In this document: one piece after another, positions 43,701 to 52,100 of the stretch
Layout: each line of letters begins with the position of its first letter
How positions within the stretch are numbered: the stretch's first letter is position 1
NCBI GenBank assembly: GCA_037951105.1
Contig: JBAMJV010000904.1
Span: 124,001-188,000, forward strand
Source of the DNA: Echinarachnius parma
Lineage: Eukaryota; Echinodermata; Echinoidea; Clypeasteroida; Echinarachniidae
Length of the DNA: 64,000 nt
Direction: 5' to 3'
Made by a program: the position numbers and the translations under genes
Notes under the pieces: model-generated
Database searches by the model: none
What the model saw: only the letters and a program-made list of their open reading frames with translations
What the model was told of the DNA's origin: nothing

Positions 43701-44705
43701 CGTTCCCTGGCAGACATCCCCAACCCCCGTCTGAGGAACTTGAAAGAGAAAACCCTGCGATACAGGTACCGGATCGTCCATGTCCCAGGTGTCCGACACC
43801 GTGCAACAGACTGTCTCTCACGTCACCCGACTGGTGCGCCTCTGAAGCTTCACCTGCCTGACGATGTCGCGACCATTGGTCCTCCCCCAAACAACTTGAC
43901 AGAACCCATGACACTCATGGCTGGCTTTCGCGCTGACACGGATGCTGACGCCATCGAAGCAGGTATCCTCTCGTCTTCCGTGTCCTCCCTGGACTCCCTT
44001 CGCCTCAAATCTGTCACGTGGGACAGGGTGCGTACTGCTACAGCCAGTGACGAGGACATGCATTCCCTTGTTGGCTTCGTCGAGTCCGGCCTACCAGCCT
44101 TCCGCCATGAACTCCCAGGCCCCCTCCGTGACTACTTCCAGTTTCGGGACGATCTCTATACAGTTGACGGAGTTGTGCTTTACAAGGACCGCGTGGTTAT
44201 CCCCCCTTCTCTCAGGGAGGAAGTGCTGACCCACCTTCATGCTGCCCACCAGGGGGTCACCTCCATGACTGCCAGGGCAGAGGCATCTGTCTTCTGGCCT
44301 GGCATCACCCCTGCCATCTCCACCCTTCGTGCTAGGTGCGACCATTGCAATCGGATCGCGCCGTCCAACCCTAGTTCGCCGCCAACTCCACTGACGTCCC
44401 CGGTCTACCCATTCCAATGTATTTGTGCCGACTTCTTCCATTACAAAGGCTGCAATTACTTGGTCGTCGTCGACCGATACTCCAACTGGCCGATCGTTGA
44501 GAGGTCTACCCACGGCGCAGATGGCCTCACCGCTTGCCTGCGACGCATCTTGTCACATTCGGCATCCCTGACGAGCTGGCCTCAGATGGTGGCCCCGAAT
44601 TTACGGCAGCAGCCACACGTCGATTCCTCCAGGACTGGGGTATCCATCATCACCTCTCCTCCGTGGCATACCCCCATAGCAACTGTCGCGCAGAAGTGGG
44701 TGTGA
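40800..44705 (+). CDS. Ty3/gypsy gag-pol, frame broken within integrase
   Basis: A single 1,301-codon frame starts 22 bp after the left LTR. Gag-like region to about residue 215; zinc knuckles near 250-300, the second a clear C-x2-C-x4-H-x4-C (CTHCDRPNHMESVC). Aspartic protease motif DTG near residue 391. Reverse transcriptase motifs VDFQALNAH, FDAWNGYHS, TPWGRYRY and CVDDVLLW near 730 (Cys where Tyr or Phe is usual before the VDD). RNase H with ATDWS and EGEALAV. Integrase H-H-C-C zinc finger (HLHAAHQG ... CDHC) and the first catalytic Asp in CADFF. Near 44,550 the true frame shifts by one base, so the last ~50 codons of this frame are spurious. Gag and pol are fused in one frame. Confidence 0.92.
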   Translation: MPAVACPIPGCDYTTPDLETAIVAALITAHSAFHTAGPTAKVEQVKRPTVAAAGSSEEWAYFVSRWTDYVAATKVTGKDKVIQLLECCDEPLRRDLTRSAGGSLTGKPVDDVLVAIKTLAVREENSMVARVALHNMRQDRDETVRSYGARLRGQAEICKFLIKCPGCDADVNYTDAIMRDVLTRGISDPEIQLDLLGNKNQDMMLEEVFQFVEAKEAGKRSASSLLDSHSSVDAASSTYRKAKQTTVKEQQDPCGYCGRRGHGKSAPARVRQTQCPAYGHRCTHCDRPNHMESVCRSKDKPKRSSPGAPSANEGAIFDALCSCHAPVRPHRGSAVPLDHHVYDDLSNTWLKKRSTPQPFIDVTVRIVPDDYNAFGFNLSTPTVSCSVSAMADTGCQSCLAGMKVIRRIGLRQSDLLPVDMRMHTATNGGIRILGAAIIRFSGRGARGQVIETRQMTYVTDSSDRLFLSKEACIALEIILDTFPTLGTTQPAHQMGTQAALQDGPGETCNCPRRQRPPPPPTTLPFPATDDNRLKLQQHLLKYYQSSTFNTCEHQPLTLMDSPPLKLMVDPDADPVAHHTPVPVPLHWRDAVKAGLDHDVQLGVLEPVPIGEPVTWCHRMVVCAKKNGTPRRTVDFQALNAHATRETHHTLSPFHQARSVPHMKKKTVFDAWNGYHSVPLCREDRHLTTFITPWGRYRYKTAPQGYIASGDGYTRRYDEIVSDIHNKTKCVDDVLLWADTLADSYFQAVEWLDVCGRNGVTLNPDKFVLGADVVEFAGFEITPDNVRPCKKYLQAILDFPTPKNITDVRSWFGLVNQVSYAFSMTAKMLPFRQLLKPATAFTWDEALQSAFDDSKAIIANEIEEGVRIFDPSKPTCLATDWSKHGIGFWLLQKHCTCNSSEPFCCPTGWQITLVGSRFTHAAESRYAPIEGEALAVADALDKARYFVLGCEDLILAVDHKPLLKILTDRSLADIPNPRLRNLKEKTLRYRYRIVHVPGVRHRATDCLSRHPTGAPLKLHLPDDVATIGPPPNNLTEPMTLMAGFRADTDADAIEAGILSSSVSSLDSLRLKSVTWDRVRTATASDEDMHSLVGFVESGLPAFRHELPGPLRDYFQFRDDLYTVDGVVLYKDRVVIPPSLREEVLTHLHAAHQGVTSMTARAEASVFWPGITPAISTLRARCDHCNRIAPSNPSSPPTPLTSPVYPFQCICADFFHYKGCNYLVVVDRYSNWPIVERSTHGADGLTACLRRILSHSASLTSWPQMVAPNLRQQPHVDSSRTGVSIITSPPWHTPIATVAQKWV

Positions 44706-45637
44706 AGACGGTCAAGCGCCTTCTCCTGGACAACACCAGCCCTACCGGTGCCCTTGACACTGACGCATTCCAACGTGCGATGCTTCAGTACAGGAACACG
44801 CCTGACAGGGACACCAAGCTCTCCCCCGCCATGTGCGTATTTGGTCATCCTATTCGGGACTTCATCCCGGTTGCGCCCGGCAAATATGAGCCTCACCGCA
44901 CTTGGTGCGAGACCTTCGCGGCTCGGGAAGATGCGCTGCGCAATCGCCACATGAGAAGCGCTGAACGCTGGTCGGAGCACACCAAGCGACTTCCGCCCCT
45001 TACGGTTGGTGACCATGTCCGCGTACAGAACCAGATGGGTTCCCACCCCCTTAAATGGGAAAAGACTGGGGTAGTGGTCGAAGTACGCCAGTTCGACCAA
45101 TACGTGATCCGCGTCGACGGCTCCGGGAGAGTTACACTACGGAACAGGAAGTTCCTGAGACAGTACGTTCCAGTGTACCCACGACCCCCTCCCTTGGTGA
45201 TGGACGGTGACTTTGGCACACCTCGTCAGGGTACTCGGCAGCCCATCCTGCGGCCAGACCTTGGGGCCCTGCCGCGTCCTACTGATCGGCCTGGGGATCC
45301 CGCTTCCGGCCCTGCGACAGCCCTGCCGCCACCGTTGACGTGCCCTGACACCCCTGCCACCAGCCCGCCGGGACCTGTCGTGCCCCCTGCCCGGGCAACG
45401 CCAACGACCCCTGCCGCTTCTTCTGGAATGGTCCATGGCACGCCCCGTCGTCCTCTTCGCCCATCTGTGGTTGATCCTGTCCCCTCGTCTGTCGACACGC
45501 AGTTGCGGCCGCTAACGCCCGTCGGTGTTAACCCTCCGTTGTCGCCTTCCCAGCCCCCCAGACGGGCCAGTGCTCCTTCTAGGCGATCTACCCGTCGCCC
45601 AGCCAAACCCGCCTGGCACTCAGATTATGACATGTGA
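44550..45637 (+). CDS. Ty3/gypsy integrase, downstream part in a second frame
   Basis: Continues the integrase core: ASDGGPEF with the second catalytic Asp, then RAEVGVKTVKRLL with the catalytic Glu, followed by a GPY/F-like region (WEKTGVVVEV) and a Pro/Arg/Thr-rich tail ending at 45,637. It has no start of its own; the single-base break relative to the upstream frame makes this copy non-functional unless frameshifting or sequencing error is involved. Confidence 0.85.
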
Positions 45638-45639
45638 CA

Positions 45640-45845
45640 TTGACACTCGAACGATTTGCCCTATGTCTTGGACTTTTAACATGATATTTGGCTATTGCAT
45701 TTATTGTTTTGGTAGTTCTTTGATGACCTTCCGTCATGTGTTAGGTTTCGTTTTAGCCTGGTTCGCGTTCACGTTTCTTGTTCTTACATTTTTATACTTG
45801 TCGTTGATCATTGAGTCATATCTTAAGTCTTTGTTGCACTGTTAG
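45640..45845 (+). other. hydrophobic open frame after integrase (env position, weak)
   Basis: An open stretch ending at 45,845 encodes two hydrophobic segments (for example FVLAWFAFTFLVLTFLYLSL). It occupies the place of an env gene but is only ~65 codons beyond pol, with no signal peptide or cleavage site seen. It may be chance in T-rich 3' sequence. Confidence 0.2.
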
Positions 45846-45870
45846 ACTTTCGGTTTTTTGGCACCAAAGA

Positions 45871-45882
45871 CTTGGGGGGAGA
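45871..45882 (+). promoter_or_regulatory. polypurine tract
   Basis: CTTGGGGGGAGA lies directly before the right LTR, the expected place for plus-strand priming. Confidence 0.8.
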
Positions 45883-46005
45883 TAGAGGATTATGTTATTT
45901 TCTGATGTTAATTAAGGGTATCTTTCTTTATCTTATTTGTTAAATAGACCGTGATCATTGTTGAAGTCGACTGATCGACCGACACAAATAGTCAGATCTT
46001 ATTTA
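45883..46005 (+). repeat. right LTR
   Basis: 123 bp, differing from the left LTR by two or three substitutions and a small change around GTTAAATAGACC. Followed by the target duplication GTAAG. Confidence 0.9.
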
Positions 46006-46865
46006 GTAAGTGTGCATTCAGCCGAGTGCCGAGATAATGGGCATAGTTTCTTGATGCTATGACGGGCAGGAAGTGCCATTTATCAGGCACCGACGTGGTA
46101 AAAATTGACAAAAATGGGAACCTGACATGGTCTCACTCAAGATGTCCTACACCAAAAACTCACCCCTGCAAGTCAAGGGGCTTATTGTATAAGCCAAAAA
46201 CTACTCTTCCAAAATTACTGTTCTTGGTATTGTTTTTCATTGGAAAAGACACCATATCCAGACAAATCATTTTGTTACCATATTTTGGGAAATACCCCGT
46301 TCCGTTTTTTTTGGGCCACCCTGTATATAGGTTTCAGACTCTGTGGAATTTGATTTATAAAGATACAATGTAGTCCATCAATATCCTACATCCATGATCC
46401 TGTATAATTAGAGGGGGAAAAAACAGAAGTCATAACATGAATTTATTATTGGGAGTTGAGTAATGCGCCTTAACTTAATCATTTATTGTTTGATTAACTT
46501 GGATCTTATTAATTCTTCTCCTTCTTCAGATTAAGCCCAAATCAGAGACGGCTCTAAACCAAATCTGTAAAGGTCCTGAAAAGAAAGGGTATATAGAACA
46601 AGTATTAAACATTTGGTCTACTGAATTAGTATGGAATATAGATAGTCTAGCTAGTCCTGACCTAAACCTAACCAGGCACCGTGCTGTCCGTGCAGAGGAA
46701 TGACCGATGTTAGTCCTGTCTCCTGACCTAAGAATAATATTGGTGTTGCGCAGCGCCATGCTTCACACGGCCCCTGGTTGGTTAGGTTATAGTTAGGCTG
46801 ACCCTGCCCCTAATTACGGCCTAGCTATTATACCATGGCCTAGGGCAGGCCTAACTTAGGCCTAA

Positions 46866-47243
46866 CCCTTGTAAAAAAGTACTGCGAGTACTGCAGAAAA
46901 ACTAAGTCTGCGGTACTACTGCATTATTCGTAGTCATGGTAGTACATGTGGTACACTGCAGTACTACTGCAGTAGTACTGCAGTAGTACTGCAGTACTGG
47001 CAGTACTATCGCAAAATTTGCGGTACTCGTACTGTACTACTTCGGTAGTACTGTGGTAGGGCGTACCGAGATACAGCAGTATTGATTACTGCAGCAGGCT
47101 AGTACTAGTACCGCAGTTCTATCGCAGTAAATTTACCGACCAATTTACCGGAGTAAATATACTGCGGGTACCGCAGTACTAAGTACTGCGGTACTACTGC
47201 AGTACTTTTAACACAGTAGTACCTCAGTACTTTTTTACAAGGG
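46866..47243. mobile_element. GTACTGCAGTAC-rich foldback MITE
   Basis: Termini CCCTTGTAAAAAAGTACTG and complement; the interior is made almost wholly of overlapping self-complementary blocks (GTACTGCAGTAC, GTAGTACTGC, TACCGCAGTACT). It has no coding capacity. Confidence 0.8.
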
Positions 47244-47249
47244 AAAACA

Positions 47250-48485
47250 ACAATATTTAGGTCAAACAAAGTTGAAAGTTGAACACACTACCCTCTCCCT
47301 CATCATTCTCAGCTCAATTTCAAACTGTCGCTGTGTCACTCACAGTGTTAGCCTCCTGTCTGCCTCTGCAGTCCTTGACTCAGACTCAATTCAACTTCAA
47401 GAGTTGCTGAATTAGACAAAATTAATAGACTCTTGAATGTTCAGAATTGCCTCACTGGGTACACAGCTCTGCATAAATCAATGTTCAGCTAGCTCAGCTA
47501 GCTATAGCTCAAGTGCATGCAGTCGACTTAGACTCAATGTAAGACAATTCTTTTAACAGTAGTTATGATTTTTCATAAAATTCTATTTAAATGCACATTT
47601 TTCTAACCTGAATATTCTTTTTAACAGTTCATTAATTTACAAAATAAATTTATACAACACTTTGTCTGCGGGTATGATATTGACAGTTTTTTTAAAAGGA
47701 AATCACATCAAAATAAAATTCCACTACGTCTGTACTGAGACTAACTCTCAAGGCACATGGCTTATTTTTCTAGCGGTTTCTTTTCAGGGTTGTGTTGGCG
47801 TGGGGTTTTCCCCGGGGCTCTACTGGCGTAGCGGAAGTCAAAGATCGACATGCATGCAGCTGCAGTTTACATGTACCTTGTGCGGCTATATCTGTACGTA
47901 TACGTGCGTGCATTGCATTACCTGTGCATGCAGTCTTTGTATTGTCTATCCTGAAACTTTGATGCTGAAGAACAAGACTCGATCGAAGCAGCAATTCAAA
48001 GGCCGGGCTTATTATTAAACTGGTAGGCTGATAAAAGTGATTGCCTAGTGATAATCTTCTTTACGTAGCAAGGTAATATATTGGTAAATTTAATCAATTT
48101 CATCTACTGATCACTTTATTTTCAAGTTCAATTCAATTTCAACAAAGAAACACTGAATCAGTGAATGAGTAAATGATATGACTGAGTCTGACTGACTGAA
48201 ATTGAGTCTGACTCTGAGTAACTTGCACTGCACGTTATGCACTCTGCAGTTGCATGCATGTTCATGTAAAACTTGCCGTCTAGCCGTTTAGTAATAGTAG
48301 GTTAATTAATTGTCATGTCGTTGGTGATAATTCTGTATAACATAACAATTAACATATAAACATCATGAACATGGACGTGTGAAAATCCACATGCAGCAAA
48401 TAAAAGGTGATTTTGAGAATAAAAATGTATAAGGGACTGATGACGTGTGAGTGAGATGCTAATGCAGGTGTCATTTGTATGACGC
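47250..48485. other. intergenic, no recognised feature
   Basis: Contains CTGACT/GACTGA and TGCATGC-rich stretches but no element boundary or supported gene. Confidence 0.5.
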
Positions 48486-48489
48486 ACTT

Positions 48490-48835
48490 CTTGACCCCCG
48501 GGAAAAGTGCGTCATTGTACCGATGTGCGCCACCCATTTATGAACAGTTACGCACCCTCCGTCAGAAAAAGTGACTCGACACCATAAGAAAACATTGACG
48601 CATATATATTTGAGTCAAAATTTAGATGCACCATTTCATCATAATGAAAATGACGGTCCTATCATGCCAATTGGTCCTATTGACGAACCTTGTGACGCAC
48701 CCATGGAAAAGTGACTGACTATGACGCACACCTGGGTCAGTGTTGTGACTGACCTTTTGCTTCCATGACTGTACTGTGCGTCATCAATATGGGGGTACAT
48801 GACGCATCCATGACTCACCTTTCCCGGGGGTCAAG
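48490..48835. mobile_element. MITE with CTTGACCCCCGGGAAA termini
   Basis: Perfect inverted ends (CTTGACCCCCGGGAAA / TTTCCCGGGGGTCAAG). The interior is rich in direct and inverted TGACGCA/TGCGTCA blocks. Confidence 0.8.
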
Positions 48836-48849
48836 AGCAGAATTTGATG

Positions 48850-49000
48850 AACGATATTACCCGTTGCTTACAGGAACCAGGTGGGCTATAATGTACAATA
48901 CTACAAAGTGTATGGCCTATGGGGATTTCAGATTTCAAGTGAACAGGTTAATATTGGCCAAATAAATTTAAGTTTGACCAATACTCAACTATCCCTTTAA
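48850..49000. mobile_element. partial AAAGGGATAGTTGAGTATTG-family MITE
   Basis: Ends TTGACCAATACTCAACTATCCCTTTAA; only this terminus and about 130 bp resemble the 8,338 copy. It lies just upstream of the FKBP first coding exon. Confidence 0.55.
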
Positions 49001-49046
49001 CATTGGATAATGTTTCTTGATATATTGCAGAATCTGAGAAGACACC

Positions 49047-49166
49047 ATGAGTTCAGAAGAAGGCAAGCCCTCATCCACCACAGAGGAGGAATATAAACCC
49101 TTCCCCGATTCCCTCATGGGAACCGGACAGGATGTCACCCCCGACAAAGATGGAGGAGTCCTGAAG
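49047..49166 (+). CDS. FKBP exon 1 (start codon)
   Basis: ATG at 49,047 after acceptor ATTGCAG at 49,030, so a 5' UTR exon lies upstream. 40 codons: acidic N-terminus, then [14 protein letters not shown]; donor AAG|GTATGT. Confidence 0.9.
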
Positions 49167-52100
49167 GTATGTATGATGATTAATGATTGACGATGGTGGT
49201 GGTATAGTGGTAGTGGTGATGCCTTAGTGCCATGGTGATGGTGATGTAGACAACTAATAAAGGTGATCATGATGATGAGGAGGAGGAGGAGAAGGAGGAG
49301 GAATATAAACCCTTCCCCGATTCCCTCATGGGAACCGGACAGGATGTCACCCCCGACAAAGATGGAGGAGTCCTGAAGGTATGTATGATGATTAATGATT
49401 GACGATGGTGGTGGTATAGTGGTAGTGGTGATGCCTTAGTGCCATGGTGATGGTGATGTAGACAACTAATAAAGGTGATCATGATGATGAGGAGGAGGAG
49501 AAGGAGGAGGAATATAAACCCTTCCCCGATCCCCTCATGGGAACCGGACAGGATGTCACCCCCGACAAAGATGGAGGAGTCCTCAAGGTACATGATGATG
49601 AATGATTGACGATGGTAGTGGTAGTGGTGGTGGTAGTGGTAGTGGTGATGCCTTGGTGCCTTGGTAATGGTCATGTAGAGAAAGGTTGAAGGTGATAATG
49701 GTGATGAGGAGGAGGAAAAGGAGGAGGAATATTAAAGGGTACCACCACCCAAAAATAATATTCTTATTAAAGAAAGGTGACATCTTTAGTATTCCATTCC
49801 ATCAACAAGTTCACAAAAATATGTTTCCAGAAAAAGAAAAAAAAATTTGGAAACGCATCACCATTCTAAAGCATGCGTTCATGCGGTCTGAATTGCGAAG
49901 ACTGCGATGTGTGCGGTGAATTGCGATGTGTGCTGAGCGAACGAATCGTCCGGGAATCTATTGTCTACAAACGTACGCGGGAATAGCATTGGCGCACTCG
50001 CAAATGGTTGGCCCGTATGGAAACAGGAAATAGCAATGGTTCCGTAAGTGGTGGAAAGTAATTGCTTTGTTTATGAATTACACTACCCTTTGCAAAATGT
50101 TGGGTATATATTTGATATCACAAAACGGTACCAAAACATATAATAATGTGTTGTTCTTTGCCTGGTGGTCCCCTTTAACAGTTCCCTGATCCCCTCATGG
50201 GAACCGGACAGGATGTCACCCCCGACAAAGATGGAGGAGTCCTGAAGGTACATCTATGATGATGAATAATTGATGGTAGTGTGGTAATGGTGGTGATGAT
50301 GCCTTTGTCTTGGTGTCTTTGTGTCTACTCTCTGTCAGTGACCAGTGATGACTGCTTATAATGAAAGTAAAAGTTGAAGAAAGTAAAAAGTTGATGAAGA
50401 TTAAGATGATGATGTTGGATGTGATGATGAGGGTGTCAAGTTTGAAAACTAATTGCAGAAGATGAAATAGTTGATGATAATGAAGATCGATGATGATGGT
50501 GTTTTTGATGACAATGGTTATGATGATGATGATAATGTCATGATGATGTGGTAATGATAGTGATGATGATGGTAGTGATTATATAGGGGTTTGAAAACTA
50601 ATCAGAATATGATGGTGATGATGAAGATGATGTTGATGGACGTAGTGATAGTGATCATGATGAGGTCGACAAGTTTAAAAACTAATCGCAAAAAGAAGAT
50701 GAAACAGTTGATGATGATAGTGTTTTTTTATGACAATGGTTATTTTGATGATGATGTTGGTGTTGGTAATGACGAGTGATGTCAAGTGATGTTGAAGATA
50801 ATAATATAACAAGCAAAAGCCACTGACAAACATGCTTTAATTCTCTTTTGCTTAGATGTATCATTTCTTATTAATTTTTAAAATAACAATATAAATCACA
50901 ATATTTTCTTGTTTCATTTAAATTTTCTCCACTGTCATATTTTTGTTGGTTGATTTCTCTACCAGGCTATCAGAAAAGAAGGAGATACGACCGAGACCGA
51001 CCGGCCTCTGAAGGGGGATAAAGTCTTTGTCCACTACGTTGGAACGTTGACCGATGGCTCTCTGTTTGACTCTAGTCGTTCAAGGGGGGATCAGTTCTCT
51101 TTTACTCTCGGACAAGGTAACATGACAATCCAAGCTTCCACACTAGTTAACTTTTATTTCTGCATGCCCGTTCTGGCAAATGAAATCATTAATTTTTAAA
51201 AATTTTACTTGGCTGAACAGAAAATTAACTTGCTCGTAAATAACAATGTGAAAAAAAGTGAACAATTTATTGTCCTATATATGTAGCTCGCTCTGCTTGA
51301 TAAATTTCTCTCTTGTTTGTAGATGAGATTTACACACAAGAAATTCCATTTTTTTCTCTCATAGTTGAACAGAAATAGAAAATTTATTTGCTCCTAAATA
51401 ACAATGTAAAAAAAGTGAACAATTTATTGTCCTAGGTAGCTCGCTCTGCTTGACAAATTTCTCTCTTGTTTGTAGATGAGATCTACACACAAGAAATTCC
51501 ATTTTTCTCTCATAATTGAACAGAAATAGAAAATTTACTTGCCCGTAAATAACAATGTAAAAAAAGTGAACAATTTATTGTCCTAGGTAGCTCGATCTGC
51601 TTTTAAACAAATTTCTCTCTTGTTTTGAGAGTTACACACAAGAAATTCCATTTTTTCTCTCATAATTGAACAGAAATTCAAATAGAAAATTTACTTGCCC
51701 GTAAATAACAATGTGAAAAAGATAACAATTTATTGTCCTAGATAGCTCAATCTGCTTGATAAATTTCTCTCTTGTTTGTAGATGAGATTTACACACAAGG
51801 AATTCCATTTTTTTCTCTCATAGTTGAACAGAAATAGAAAATTTACTTGCCCGTAAATACAATGTAAAAAAGATTACAATTTATTGTCCGTGGTAGCTCG
51901 ATCTGCTTGATAAATTTCTCTCTTGTTTGTAGATGAGATTTACACACAAGAAATTCCATTTTTTCTCTCATAATTGAACAGAAATAGAAAATTTACTTGC
52001 CCGTAATGTGAAAAAGATAACAATTTATTGTCCTAGGTAGCTCGCTCTGCTTGACAAATTTCTCTCTTGTTTGTAGAGATTTACACACAAGAAATTCAAT

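Larger units (their letters stand above)
40657..46005 (+). mobile_element. Ty3/gypsy LTR retrotransposon, 5-bp TSD GTAAG
   Basis: 5,349 bp between direct GTAAG repeats (40,652-40,656; 46,006-46,010). The LTRs are unusually short (122 and 123 bp), begin TAGAGG and end ATTTA rather than TG...CA, and differ by only a few changes, so the insertion is recent. The order gag, zinc knuckles, protease, RT, RNase H, integrase is that of Ty3/Metaviridae. No chromodomain was recognised. Confidence 0.92.
40384..46323. mobile_element. TA-flanked inverted-repeat element (Tc1/mariner-like MITE) split by a Ty3 element
   Basis: CGGGGTGGCCAAAAAAAAAA at the left and its near-complement at 46,298-46,323 are bounded by TA on both sides. 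The two halves (40,384-40,656 and 46,011-46,323) are inverted copies of each other over most of their length, for example TGACACCATGTCAGGTTCCC against GGGAACCTGACATGG. Removing the LTR element leaves a ~580-bp foldback. TA target and termini suggest Tc1/mariner. Confidence 0.75.

Noticed and set aside
41094-45606. Many frames antisense or out of frame to gag-pol
   Set aside because: Shadows of a GC-rich coding sequence; the Ty3 motifs fix the true frame.
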